Source of the DNA: Pseudogymnoascus destructans
Taxonomy: Eukaryota; Ascomycota; Leotiomycetes; Thelebolales; Thelebolaceae
Reading direction: 5' to 3'
Assembly (NCBI RefSeq): GCF_001641265.1
Contig: NW_020167523.1
Coordinates: 248,001 to 312,000 of the forward strand
Length of the DNA: 64,000 nucleotides
Every line of letters starts with the position of its first letter. Positions within the stretch are counted from its first letter, which is position 1. The notes under the pieces were generated by a model that had not been told where the DNA came from, did not search any database, and worked only from the letters and a program-made list of their open reading frames with translations. Shown piece after piece: positions 52,914-64,000 of the stretch. A program made the translations under genes and the position numbers.

Positions 52914-54415
52914 ACAAAAACTAGTCCTCATTGTGACGATTGTACCTACCACCATATCTTGTTCGGACCCGATCCGATAGTGTGTCTGCACACTTTTAAT
53001 GCCCCCGCTCTGCTTCACGCCGACGGGGGATGGATGGATGGAAGGACGGCGTTCTTCATTTTTCTTTATTAATGGGATTTTGCTACGGAAAACTTCGTTT
53101 TAATTTTATGCTTAATAATGGACGGGAGTGGGCAGAAAGATGGTGTATTTTCTGCTGTTTTTGATGCGGTTGGCATAGGGAGGGATGGGATAGAACATGA
53201 AAGGGGGGGAGGAGGTAGTACATAGTGTGTGTATCCGTGGTAGAGGGGGAGGAAAGAATTGATTGAGCTTACGCTTATGTTTACTATCTCCATATATGTG
53301 TTTTGCATGTGTTTCGTATGTGTTTAGATGTGTGTTTGAATGTGAGTTGTGGTTTACAGAAACACAACAGCAGATATAAGCCCATGTCGTGGTCTTATGG
53401 GAAAGATGAATAGCACAGCCAGCTTCATATAATGGATTGTATCCAATCCATGCCTACTACATTAGAGCTGGGGAGACTGTATCTTAAAGCCACAAATCAC
53501 TTCATCTCACATCACAAACCAGGCATCACATAACACATCACATCAAGCCCACACAAAAGTCATCGAAATCGAAGTGGCTCATTCCCACTCCCCCAATCCT
53601 ATCCTATCCTATCCTATCCTATCCTATCTCACCCCCCTCTCTGCCACATCTACGGCGGCCCTCCTCAACCCCCATTTACCATCCATCCACGCTGTCCAAC
53701 CCCACCAAGAGGGCCAGATCATCTATCTATCCATCTCATCTCCACACCACCGCGCTGCCTCTCAGGTGGCCCATAAATTACACCACGCCATTACAGCCCT
53801 CCTCAACATCTTCCATGCACGCAAAACCCTCCCCCAAAACAAAATCTAAACTCCAAACCCCCCGCTTACCCAGAAAAACAGCGCGTAAACAACCCCTCAT
53901 TTCCCCAGCAATCTAACAGCAACAGAAAAACAGGGGAATGCAAAAACAAAAAATTATAATGTACACAAAAACGTAGTACACCTTCTTCCTCTCTTCTCTC
54001 GTCCGCTGCAAGATGATGAACTGAACTGGAGTGAAGTGAATAAAAACGATGCGCAGCAAAGATTCTAGAGAACGCCGGTATGCGATGGGAACATTAAATT
54101 GGGTGTTGGTGTTGGTGAGGGAGATTGGTGTGAGGTGGGTGATGTGTGGTGTGCGCTGTGGGCCGCTGAGGGGCGCTGATGAGGGTTTCGATGAGTTGTT
54201 CAGAATGTATAGTCGGTGACTGATGGCGGCTGATGCGTGGACCTAGCTGAGCAAGGGAGCATTCACCTTATCAACTCGCCCAAAAAAAAATCGCAAATGC
54301 AGCGCTAAAACGACCCCCGCTCGCATCCGGGTATCCAAGGCCGGCATTATCATAAACAGTCGTCTCTCAAAGACAAGAAAAGAAGCCGCCGATCCTCCAT
54401 CCCATCCACCCACAC
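52914..54415. other. intergenic, ERG5 to BST1
   Basis: No gene recognised. It includes the ERG5 3' flank, a microsatellite of six ATCCT units (53596-53625) and AC-rich and A-rich stretches. The two genes converge, so both 3' untranslated regions lie here. Confidence 0.6.
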
Positions 54416-57400
54416 TCAAGGCGTCTTCCCCCTCTTCCGCCTCTCCATACTACTCTCGCTATCAAAAATATCGCTCACCGCGGCCACCGACCACGTCCCG
54501 CACGAGGAGTGTATGACGAACAAGCCAAAGGTAGCGATATTAACGAGGTGGTGCAGCATATACACATACGTCACGCCATACACGGCGGCGTACATGGCGA
54601 TGAAGAAGAAGAAGGAGGGCATGGCGTAGCGGAGGCGGTTGGAGACGCGGGGGATCATCTTGCCGCTGGTGAGGGTCTCGACGAGGAGGATGAACGGCAT
54701 GATGGACAGGACGTTGTGGTGGGAGGAGAAGGGCGTGAGCCATTGCACGACGATGTTGTTGGCCCATACGACTAGGATGGGAAGGTTGATGGCGGGGATA
54801 GTCCAGAGCATGAGGGTGAAGACTGAGTGGGCGTAGTTGTAGAAGTGGTGGTTCGCTGCTGATCGGGTGTCGCTCGCCAGACGCCACGCGCGGGTGCAGG
54901 TTGTGATCTGAACGAGGCAGGCAACTAGGTAGGCAAATTGGTAGGGGATGAATGTCGCGACCAGTAGTAGTAGGATGCCAGTTATAATTAGGCGTCTTCG
55001 AGTGGACGAAGGATAAAATGCAGCTGAACTGGACAGCCTCTTATCATTCTTCCCAAGCCAAGCTGGGCTTGTATGCACCAACCCATACACTATTGAGCAA
55101 ATCTGGATCAGGAGCAAGAAGCCGTAGTTGATTATGATGCAGATCCCGACAGAAATAACGCCAGTGAGCGGAACCAGGAACCAGAAAAATGGATCCCGAG
55201 ACCCCAAAAGGAGCTCGTTCTGCTTGAAATCCACAAGCGGCGATGTTACATTCCCATTCCAACTCCATGGACTCGAGTTCGCTGAGACTGGGGAGGCCGA
55301 GCTCGATGAGAGAACCCACGATACAATCGTGAGGCACAGCATAACCAGCGGTATGGTTCGACGGAGGCAAGCGTCCATACCCTCAGTGAATGAGACGAAA
55401 ATGCCGGTGTCGTTATATATCGACAGCTGCTTCCCAATAACCAGAGCAACGATAAGCAGGGGAAACGCAGCAATGATGGTCCTGTAGCGCATGTATAGCT
55501 TCCCGAAACTCCCAAAAACGTCCACGGTGAGAGATACGTCAACTGATGACCCACAGGTAGGGTCTGTCCATATCTGTAGGCTAATACCCTCATGGCCTTG
55601 GCGCGGCTCAAGTGGAGGAGGCATGAATGGCGCAACACCGTGCAGGTTGATACGCGCCTGCTTGACGTTGACGAAGTATTTCGATTCGTATGGCTTGGAC
55701 AGGTACTGGCGTACTAACGGCGTGAACAGCTGGCCTTCATCTCCACAAGCTTGATTGCCCACGTTCAAATTGTATGAAAGGAGACTCGAGTGTAAAGCAG
55801 GGATATTTACTTCCATGACCATAGGACGTGTATCCGGTAGCTTGGTCTTCATTCCGAAAGCCAGGAGTTTTTTGAGACTTAGAGACCCCACTCGTTTTGA
55901 TACCACTTTGTCGCTAAACTCGGCAACAACCCAGCCCGGGGCTGGTTCTGTTGCCTTGTCGACAATCGCAACGAATTGATGATCTGCAATATCAGCCAGC
56001 TCATATTGTAGATACGAAAACGGGGTAATCGGTTCGTCGTCCTGGCCAATGAATGGGTGCTTCGACTCCCGTGTAGAAGCAGGAAGCTGGATAACATCGG
56101 CAGCAGCATTCTTGCACGCGAGTCTAGCCGACCCCGGCTTATCACCAGAGAGGTCGATGTTCATAGACAGTAGAGTAGCCGACTGTCCAGCCTTCAGGGG
56201 GAATACACTGCAAAACAGCACCTCCAGCTTCCCATTTCCTCCATCCTCATCAGGCTTCTGGTCAGAGAGCAGAGTGAATCGCGTCCCGGCTAGGTTGGTC
56301 GGTATTGGCAGCAGATAGGCCTGTGGTTTGCGCGACCGCCCGAACTTCCTTAGCGTCAAACTCTTCCCCTGTTGCAGTATTGAGTTCGAGCCGTCCTCGA
56401 GCGTCAGCAGAGTGCTCGGTTCCTTCCGTGGCAGCGTCCTCTCAGCAAATGCCTCCATTCCTGTCAGAAGACGTTTCTTGAACATACGCATCCTCTCCGC
56501 TCTGGGCTTCGTCTGAGCTGCCCGGTTGACGTCCACCACATCGTATAGCGATTTTATCACCACCTTTCGGAATTGGTCGCACCATAGGATGGCCTGGTGG
56601 TCCATGCCCGTCCAGACTGTCGGCACGGTGGTGGTGAAGACTGTAAACCCATGAGTCTCCGGGACAAGCGACTCCAGACTTGCGTAATCCGAGGGTACCA
56701 TGGTATCTAGTCCTCCACCGGCGATAGAAATTAATGTAACATGCCACAGAGGGTTGTTGTTTGCCCACTGCTGGGAGTATGCCTCGCGCCAATAGCGATT
56801 GACATTTTCGTATATCTCCACAATCTGCGAATCAAACGATACAGGCGGGCGCGCATGGGGTGCCGACATTGTTATTATAGTATTAATGGAATTTGATTGG
56901 TAGTTTGGCATTACCAGCATCGTCCGCGCGACAATCCCGCCCATAGAGTGTCCCAGTATTATGACTGACGTCGGGTCTGGGAGGTCAGGGTCTCGTTGGG
57001 ATTGTCGCGGATCGTGGTATAGGGAAAGTATATATGCCACAGCTTCGTTCAAGTATTCGGCTTGGTCGAGGATGGCCTGGCCGTGAAACGCCGTGAACTC
57101 TTCGTTGAAGTCGACTGTGAAGAAGTCGAGGTTCCTCGTTCCAGTCTTGAGGACGGTCTCGTCGTGTCGAAGGACATCGTGGAAATAGTTCGCAGCTTCT
57201 GCAGCAATTGGTCGGACCTGCTTATAGCTTCCTGCGTTTCCTGGTATGAAAAGGATTGGAACTCCCTTGACCTGTTAGGCGTTAGTATGGCCTCGTAAGG
57301 AGCAACGATCGCACTACCTTTGTGTCCTCGTCCACCGTCGCTTCACGGTATAGATATACAGAATATTTGCTGGCAAAGCGCGTGTGCTCTGTGTCAAAGT

Positions 57401-57986
57401 CTTTGAGTTTGGCAAACGCAGGCCTCATATAGGACATTCGGCATCCCTTGCTGTCCATTTGTCGCGTTGTGAAGGAGTAGAATATCATGCCCATCGACAG
57501 GATCGCAAGCAGCGTTACAGCGAAGGTAGTCGGCGAATTCGACCAGGGACTCCGAAACTTTGTCCGTCTTGCTACGAAATGGGGTGGCATCTTGCCGTCG
57601 TTGATTATCTCGCTGGGAGGCACAGCGACGAGGCCTGATTTCGCAGACCCATTCTTGGTCACAGATCCATTCCGTATCTCGCCAGGCTTCCAGATCGTAT
57701 TGCTCGGCCTTCGACTCCTCGCGGTATCAGGGACATCTATACTGTTCCGCGACTCAAACGATCTCCGTATGTGCTGATTGACGCCGAGCCGTGAGGGCGC
57801 ATCCAGAGATTCGCCATTGTCCCGTCGCGAAGGGGGGCGAAAGCCATTGCCACTACCGTTCACCTCCGTACCTTCCCAAGCCGAAGTTATAATATTGTCA
57901 GGAGCGACGAGGGCCGCTAGGGTCGAAGGATCCGAGTCGTCATCGCCGTCGTCCTCTGCGGCCGATGCAGGAGATCGTGGCCGCAT
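54416..57986 (-). CDS. BST1: GPI inositol-deacylase (Bst1/PGAP1)
   Basis: Two exons, 57318-57986 and 54416-57271, give 1,174 residues, the usual family length. A Ser/Arg-rich cytosolic N-terminus precedes a first membrane segment near 150-170 (TTFAVTLLAILSMGMIFYSF). The alpha/beta hydrolase domain follows, with VPILFIPGNAGSYKQVRPIA and the catalytic Ser in the GHSMGG lipase motif. The rest is a luminal beta-rich region and about eight C-terminal membrane helices (for example FPLLIVALVIG, FFWFLVPLTGVISVGICII). The enzyme removes the inositol acyl chain from GPI anchors in the ER and supports export and quality control of GPI proteins. The 46-nt intron has ACTAAC and CAG. Confidence 0.93.
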
Positions 57987-60680
57987 CTATAATAAAATGA
58001 AGAGAGCCAGTGTTGCAGAATTGCTCCCCTTTCCCAACGCCTCCTTGGCCTACGACACGACGTCTTTTCTAAAAAGAGGTAATCGTGTAAGGACTGAGTG
58101 TACACTCGAGTACAAGAGGATGGGGAAATTGGCGGGGGATGGGGGTATAGAGTAGGAGGAGGCGGGGAGGGAAGGTTCGGTGGGTGAGGAAAGAGATACG
58201 CAGGGAGATTTAACGGGGGAGCTTTACGGAGTAGATTTGGAGCCCCGACGACTTCACCGCCTTTGGTATTTTAGAAGCACACAGTCACTAGTAAAGTACT
58301 CTAACATTAATCCCAAAATCGCATAACTAACTTATGTCACTTTCTTTTCATCTATTTGTGCTCTACACTCGAGTAGAGATGATATCCCTTACTTTGCAAG
58401 CTTCAAAATGCGCATGTAAGGGAACTTGCCTATCACATAGGTGGCAAGGCAAGGTAGAAGTGCTGACTGCGGTATTGTTATGCTCCATCCCGTCTGTTTG
58501 TTGTCTTTGTTGTCTTATTTATTGACATCTCCACTCCCACTGACAGCCTCGCCCAGGATTCAAATCGTCGCTGGCTGCAAGTAATTCTAGGGCTTGGGTC
58601 GCGCCGTTGCTAGACCGACCCAGTCACTAAGACCTGCGCTTGGCGTCGCCCAATACGTCAAAGAAGACCCTTCTTTTTATACCTTGATTGCAGCCTGGGC
58701 AGGTGCTGAAGGGACAACAGATGAACAGCAAAAGATGTCTCTATTCGCATGCTGCCGAAACGAAGGGACAGAGAGCATCCATCTGTCGTCGTCCCGGAGA
58801 TTTCAGCATTCATTGCAGAATCTCCCTGCAGCGACGAAAACGGACGAGATGACATGGGCTTTCGGGAGTTAATCGGGACCAGCATTTGATGTGATTCGAC
58901 AGTGATAAAGCACACTGACGGAGCACTTCACTAAGCTCCCATAGATGTCAACATCGCGCCACCGGCGGCAGAATGACTGCTGTTGACAGACCCCCAAACC
59001 ATGGAAATTAGCTCCCGCCGTGAACTCGACACCGAATAGGGTCAATCTAAAGTGTGCCCTTGGGGTTTTTGGTGTGAGAAGCTTAACCCCCACATCAAAC
59101 TATCGAGCCCTATTCACACGGAGAACTCTATTGATCCGTCCTGTCGTTGAGAAAATGGATGGGTACTTCCACAGACAGGAGGTCGTTGTATCAACGGAGG
59201 ATTCGTGATATGGAATCCCACTTCCAATCGCCAGGATCACGATAGGAATGGGCACAGTTTCAAAGCACCATAAGCGTGCCAAGTCATAGGCACTTTGTTC
59301 GCTTGAAACATACACCACGGCAGCTGAAAAGAAGCACCAGCGAGTGTCTCGGCGTGGCATATAAATCCACTGCCATACGTCAACACAGGCCCATTAGGTG
59401 ACACACTCGGAACAGCTTTTCTGCCATCCTGACCCTGCCACGGCGCTAAAGCACGCAGGACCGCAAAGTACCACTCTCCGGCTAATCCGACGGCGTCGAC
59501 CTGTGAGCTCATCGACAATTCCCCAAGATGGTTCATGTTGCACACAATTTGGAGATGACAATTGGAGAACCCCTACGTAGTATAGTAGCGCATCTATTTT
59601 ATTGGGCCCCTATCGTCGCAACCTTGCTGACTTGTTGGTTTAGGCCAAGGCGGAAGTGCCTCCGTGCCAACGTTGAACGTCGCCATGAACACTATTGCTA
59701 TCAATCTTCAGGATATCAACGGCGACTGCTCATTGCCATGCACTCGATCCCCGTCGCGTCCCCAAAGCAAAACACCAAACACGTTATTTCTTAGGTGTGA
59801 AAAACAGTACGTGGCCCGTGAAACGTATTCCCCATCTCGTACCCCCACCTCCATCCGTAACACAGCCTCCAGCCCCAACACCACGCCCGCAATCAAGCAT
59901 TATAATACGCGGCTTATATGCACCGTCGAGGTAAACGAATCCTGCCCGTGCGTCATCAAGCAATTTTCCGAAACAACCCCTCACCTACTGCGGACGGCCC
60001 CCTTACCTTCCAATTTGAAGCTTTGGCTTTTGTCATACAGAACTCCAGTGTGGTGTCCGTCGCTGGAGTAAGGGGGAAGTCACTTGATGTGAGGGGTAGC
60101 ACAGGGAGCAAGCATTCGGCGTTCGCGAGACCTTGACCCGAAGTAGCTCCTTGACCTTGATCCGGCGGCAAGGTGATAGCGACGACGCTCCAATCGCACT
60201 GGCAAATTCTGCCAGTCTATGGACTGAAGAGCTGTGCCCTGCGACAATGTTAATATAGGGATAACGCTAATGATCATTCTATTGCTGACTGCAGCAGCCT
60301 CCTACTACAGGGTGGCACAGGGGCTTCACATACCGTTTGTAACAAGCAATAGAATCCATTGTACTTCAATAGTCGCGCCATGCGCGTGTCCGAATTGTCC
60401 CCGCTAGTAGACAAAGCTCCACCTTTGTCTGGTATATACCTCAATATACCAGACCTTCGCCGCGTATTATAGCCCTGTCAGCACTTAATGGTGTATAAGC
60501 AATTGTGGCTGTTCTCGACAACGCGAGCTCCACCCATCTGATATACGGGGCCCTGAACCACGAGGCGTAAAGGCGAATAATTGTATGTTATTTATACCAC
60601 GCTATGCCATACAGAATATATACATTAGATAGCTTGATATTACTCCTTCCATCTTGCAACAAAACGTCTCTCCCTGCTAC
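57987..60680. other. 2.7-kb stretch without a recognisable gene
   Basis: Open frames are all short (up to 135 codons, 59664-60071), and none gives a recognisable or well-spliced protein. The first few hundred bases are the BST1 promoter side. I see no terminal repeats, tandem arrays or tRNA-like folds. It may hold a degraded gene or a long non-coding transcript. Confidence 0.4.
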
Positions 60681-61794
60681 TTAATGAGCGAGAACACTTT
60701 GCTGAGTGCTCCGAACAGCCTCCTGCAACCACGCAGGCCAACCCCGCAGGGCGGCTCCAACCGAATAACGGCCAGGCAAAAATATTTGACCGCTGTTACC
60801 GGATAGAATGTGGTTCATAATGGTCTCAACTACTGGCTCTGGCTCCAGGAGGAGCGGCTTGAATTTCCCTTGTCCGTGAACTTTGTCGATCAACGCAGTC
60901 CGGATGTAAGTAGGGTGGACGATACTAAGACAGCTGTTAGAGATGGTACTCATTCCCAACCTCTCTCGGAGAATCGTCACGTCAAAAACAACCCCCATAT
61001 CACTTACCTAGTGCGAACCTTCTTCGCATTATAAGCATGCCTCAGTTCCTGCGCCAACCCCTCATGCAGCGCCAGCGCTCCCGCCTTGGAGCACGAATAA
61101 TCCACATTCTGCACCCCCGTAATAAAGCTAGCCAAGCTGGCAATAGTCACAATGTGGCCATGATTGCGCTTGATCATCGCGGGCAGGAACTCCTTGATAA
61201 GTAGGAAATTCGCAATCACGTTCACGTCGAAGACTTGGCGGATCTCCTCTTCGCTCTCGACAAGCATGGTCTTGATCTTCATCACGCCCGCGTTGTTGAC
61301 TAACACCGTCGGGTCGCCATGCTTGGAGCGGATTGCCTGGGCTACCTCAGCCAGGTTGGCGGAGGAGGTGATATCAGCCTTGTAGAAGTAGGCGTTTGCA
61401 GCTGTTATGCGGTTAGTTACATGAAAAAAATTATGGAAATGGAAGTATAGAGAGATAGAAAGAGTGTTAACTAACGAAGAGGAGTCCTAGGAGGCATAAC
61501 ATCCAAACTGATAACCTTGATACCCTTCGCCGCGAGCTTCCGCACGAGCAAATCCCCAAGACCACCTGATCCCCCCGTCACGAGTACTACCTCTTGACTC
61601 CACACATACCGGTCCGAGATGAAGTTATTCAGCACTGCTTGAGAGAGCAGGCCGTTGGCTTTGAGGAGAGAGAGGAGGGCCAGCATTGTGGGGAGCGCGA
61701 GCTTGACGCTGTGGGGGGTGTTTATCCATCCCATTACGAGTTTGGTAGCCAGTGGCTGGAGGCTTTCGGGTATCGTGATCGCCATGGTTATCAA
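60681..61794 (-). CDS. short-chain dehydrogenase/reductase (17-beta-HSD11/RDH10-like)
   Basis: Three exons, 61476-61794, 61008-61401 and 60681-60933, join to 966 nt, 321 residues; a second in-frame ATG is 9 bases downstream. The N-terminus is hydrophobic (ALPTMLALLSLLKANGLL), probably a membrane or lipid-droplet anchor. Classical SDR motifs are the cofactor loop VLVTGGSGGLG, the NNAG motif (LVNNAGVM), an IASLASFITG strand with catalytic Ser, and the Y-x3-K pair in YSCSKAGALAL. The C-terminal part (IVHPTYIRTALI) fits the family. It is NAD(P)-dependent, with an unknown lipid or alcohol substrate. Introns are 74 nt each. Confidence 0.85.
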
Positions 61795-62206
61795 GGTTGA
61801 TACCCTGGCGTGTATATACCTGGATAGTTTACTGGAGGAAGAGTTAAATGCTGGTAGTTAAGATGGGGGTTGTTCCCAAATAGCCTCGGTCCAGAACGTG
61901 GTTCTGAGCTTCTTGGCGGGAAGCACATGACAAGTCACGAAACACCCGTGACACTTTCTTCTCACTTAATCTCGAGCTATGCAGTATACTTTCGTTGAAA
62001 TAGCAATAAATTGGTATTGAATTCTAAATCTTTACCGCCATAGCGAATGAACGCCAGTATCAAATCTAAGTACTGTCTCTCAACCTCCCACGTCAACGTC
62101 TCAGGGCCGCACTCCTATATAAACTGGCCCCAGCTTTCAAACAGCCTCCGTAACTACGCCGTGTACCAGCCACAAGCCGCTGCATTTGCTCCATTAAATC
62201 TCCCGC
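61795..62206. other. intergenic, SDR promoter side and MFS gene end
   Basis: No gene is visible. A TATATA stretch lies about 20 bases upstream of the SDR start (near 61812 on the plus strand). Confidence 0.5.
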
Positions 62207-63934
62207 CTACGCCACGCGATTCAAATCGTTTGCCTTCGCCGCCGCCCGCTGGCAAGCGTGATCATACTGGATACTCACCAGACTAACCACCAGTGCTGCC
62301 AATCCTGAAAACAGCGTAACCACGTAAGCGTTGCGGTAACACTCGAGGCCCAGGTCGCACACACGGTCGCCATCTTTACCGATGACACTATGGGCGTCGA
62401 ATATGACGCCGTAGAATAGATTGAAGATGTTCCCGGACAGAACGGGTGCGAGGGTCATGAAGCCCCAATTCGTAGATAAGCCGTGGATGCCAAACACCTC
62501 CGCGACGATCGAGGGGAAGACGCCGAAGAGGAACCCATACGCCAGACCGCAGAGAGAAGAGACGAGGAATATATAGTGTGGGTCTCTGATGGTTATGGCG
62601 AGGAGCTGTGCGATCGTGAAGATGGCTGAGGCTATGGTGAGGCACCACGTGCGGCTTGCCTGAAGGCGTCGGACAAGGACGTCGGACCCAACGCCGCTGA
62701 GGAGGCGGCCGAAAAAGCTGCATATGGAGAGGATGGAGACATGCATTGCCCGGCGCTTGGTGATGTAGGTAGGGTCGGTGTCGGGGTCATAGTGGCGCCA
62801 CAGCGCGGTTGCGTCGTTGCCGATATTGCTACGTCGGATGTTAGGGATGTGTAGTTGCGGATGGAGGTAGGGGGGACTTACTTAATGGTCATCAAGCCGA
62901 TGCCGGAGAGGAGGCCCATGAGCGCGAAGAGGAACCAGAATTTGGTGTTCATGAATAGGCGTAGGCCACGGATATCTCCTTCTAAGTCGTCACGAATCGA
63001 GGCATTCGATGATAGCAACGAGGACGTCTCGCTGATCTTGATCGGGACGGTGACCGGTGCGGCGGCACCGGACTCTGAAGTGGTTTCCAATGAGGATATG
63101 TTTGATATAGAAATGAGGCAAAGGGAAATACAACGTACCAGGTTCCATAGACGCACCTCGGTTCGCGTGTTTCGTCTCTTGGGATCGAGTGGGGATCAAG
63201 GGATTGGAATCCGTGCTTGAAGGGGTATCGCTCGTGGGAATCGAAGAATATGCCGAATGTGGGTAGATATGCATGAAGAAGAACGAGACAAAGATTATAC
63301 CTGACGTTCCAGCAGCAAGGAGGAGCAGGAAGTTGCCTGTATTACCTTCGAAGGCAAGCTGGGCAAAGGCAGAGAAGAAGAAGGCGCTGAGGCCGAATGC
63401 AGCCAGGGGGAATGCCGTAGCCGTCCCACGGTGGTGAGGCCAGTTGAGCGCGGAGACTTTCACGGCAGCTGCAAATGCACTGCAGCTTCCGAATCCCGTA
63501 CATACTGCATAGAAACACAGCGCAGCCAGCGACCCCTCCCCGCTCACATATGCTTGTCGAAGAGGGAAGTAGCCCACTCCCAGCAACAGAGCGCCGGCTA
63601 GAACAGCAAGTCGAGGTCCCTTATTGTCGACACATATTCCAACTGGTATGCCCATAGCGTACATTCCCATATTGGCGGAAGTGCCCTAGATATTTTAGTT
63701 TAGAGTCCATAGATGCGCAGTTCAGAGCCTTACGATCATGTTGCTTTCTGTCGAGGAGAGCTTGAGTTTCTCCGCAAACTGGGGACCCCACGCCGAATAG
63801 GCATACTATTTGAGTCAGCTTAAGCAACTAGACAGGTCCGTAGAACCTACGTTTGTCCCGCAAGCAATGGATATGGCTGTAGCAGCGATGCTGGACACAA
63901 CTCGCGCCCTCGTCAGGGACTTTTCAGAGGCCAT
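62207..63934 (-). CDS. major facilitator transporter (NFD4/nodulin-like family)
   Basis: Five exons: 63851-63934, 63734-63805, 63139-63685, 62882-63074 and 62207-62828. Together they are 1,518 nt, 505 residues, all phases consistent. The start MASEKSLTRARVVSSIAATAISIACGTN|YAYSAWGPQFAEKL|GTSANMGMYAMGIPVG shows the first helices and the loop before helix 3. The central cytosolic loop is Ser/Pro-rich (IPTSDTPSSTDSNPLIP). The second half holds ILSICSFFGRLLSGVGSDVLVRR, a typical MFS loop, and the last helices. The family resembles yeast YMR155W and plant nodulin-like proteins, with unknown substrate. Introns are 45-65 nt. Confidence 0.82.
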
Positions 63935-64000
63935 TGCGGGCTAATTCGATGCTAATAGTTGCCGGTAAAATTACGAGGCCATGTAGTTGATCAATGCCGT

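Noticed and set aside
53574..53849. 91-codon frame near the ATCCT microsatellite
   Set aside because: It reads through the microsatellite and low-complexity Pro/Ser/Tyr codons; no splice partners or recognisable motif.
58540..58620. Possible tRNA from a GGATTCAAATC box-B-like string
   Set aside because: No box A, acceptor stem or anticodon arm could be fitted around it.

Overview
The window looks like nuclear DNA of a filamentous ascomycete (Pezizomycotina). Host genes carry one to four short introns (about 50-110 nt) with GT..AG ends and CTAAC/CTGAC-type branch sites. They encode fungal proteins (ERG5 sterol desaturase, Sec62, Mtc6, Bst1/PGAP1, a Yip1-family protein), and the transposable elements are typical fungal ones (pogo/Fot1, Ty3/gypsy chromoviruses, hAT, Helitron). 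I cannot name the species.

Layout. 1-160: tail of an unidentified gene. 0.45-7.4 kb: four pogo-type DNA transposons in different states of decay. 8.2-16.2 kb: a TGTAAGGA-type LTR, then a 7.0-kb Ty3/gypsy element (gypsy-A) with 475-bp LTRs that differ at one position and a 5-bp target duplication. 16.4-18 kb: relic of an NLR-like C-terminus. 18.9-20 kb: an intact glycosyltransferase-like host gene. 20.5-33.75 kb: a nest of retroelements: decayed gypsy-B, a gypsy-A LTR piece, a long 'R' LTR, and inside R an 8.36-kb gypsy-C. 33.75-39.3 kb: pogo and hAT relics with solo LTRs. 39.8-45.7 kb: four host genes (Yip1 family, rhodanese, SEC62, MTC6). 46.0-50.7 kb: a pogo shell filled with a Helitron fragment and nested, partly inverted R LTRs. 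51.1-63.9 kb: host genes ERG5, BST1, an SDR and an MFS transporter.

Most notable result. Both gypsy-A and gypsy-C carry an extra gene on the strand opposite gag-pol, between pol and the 3' LTR. Both products have a six-cysteine cluster resembling fungal Zn(II)2Cys6 domains. In gypsy-C the antisense gene can be assembled from six exons. The five introns all contain CTGAC, and the exon phases give one 362-codon frame. Introns on that strand would not be spliced from the sense genomic RNA, so they could survive retrotransposition. The gene ends in the loop of a perfect 88-bp inverted repeat lying between it and the convergent pol gene.

Other points. Gypsy-A and gypsy-B share a -1 frameshift signal (A AAA AAC, then a stop) with a downstream stem whose differences are compensatory. 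Several element families are interrupted by TGA codons that look like former CGA. Nesting order can be read from target duplications.
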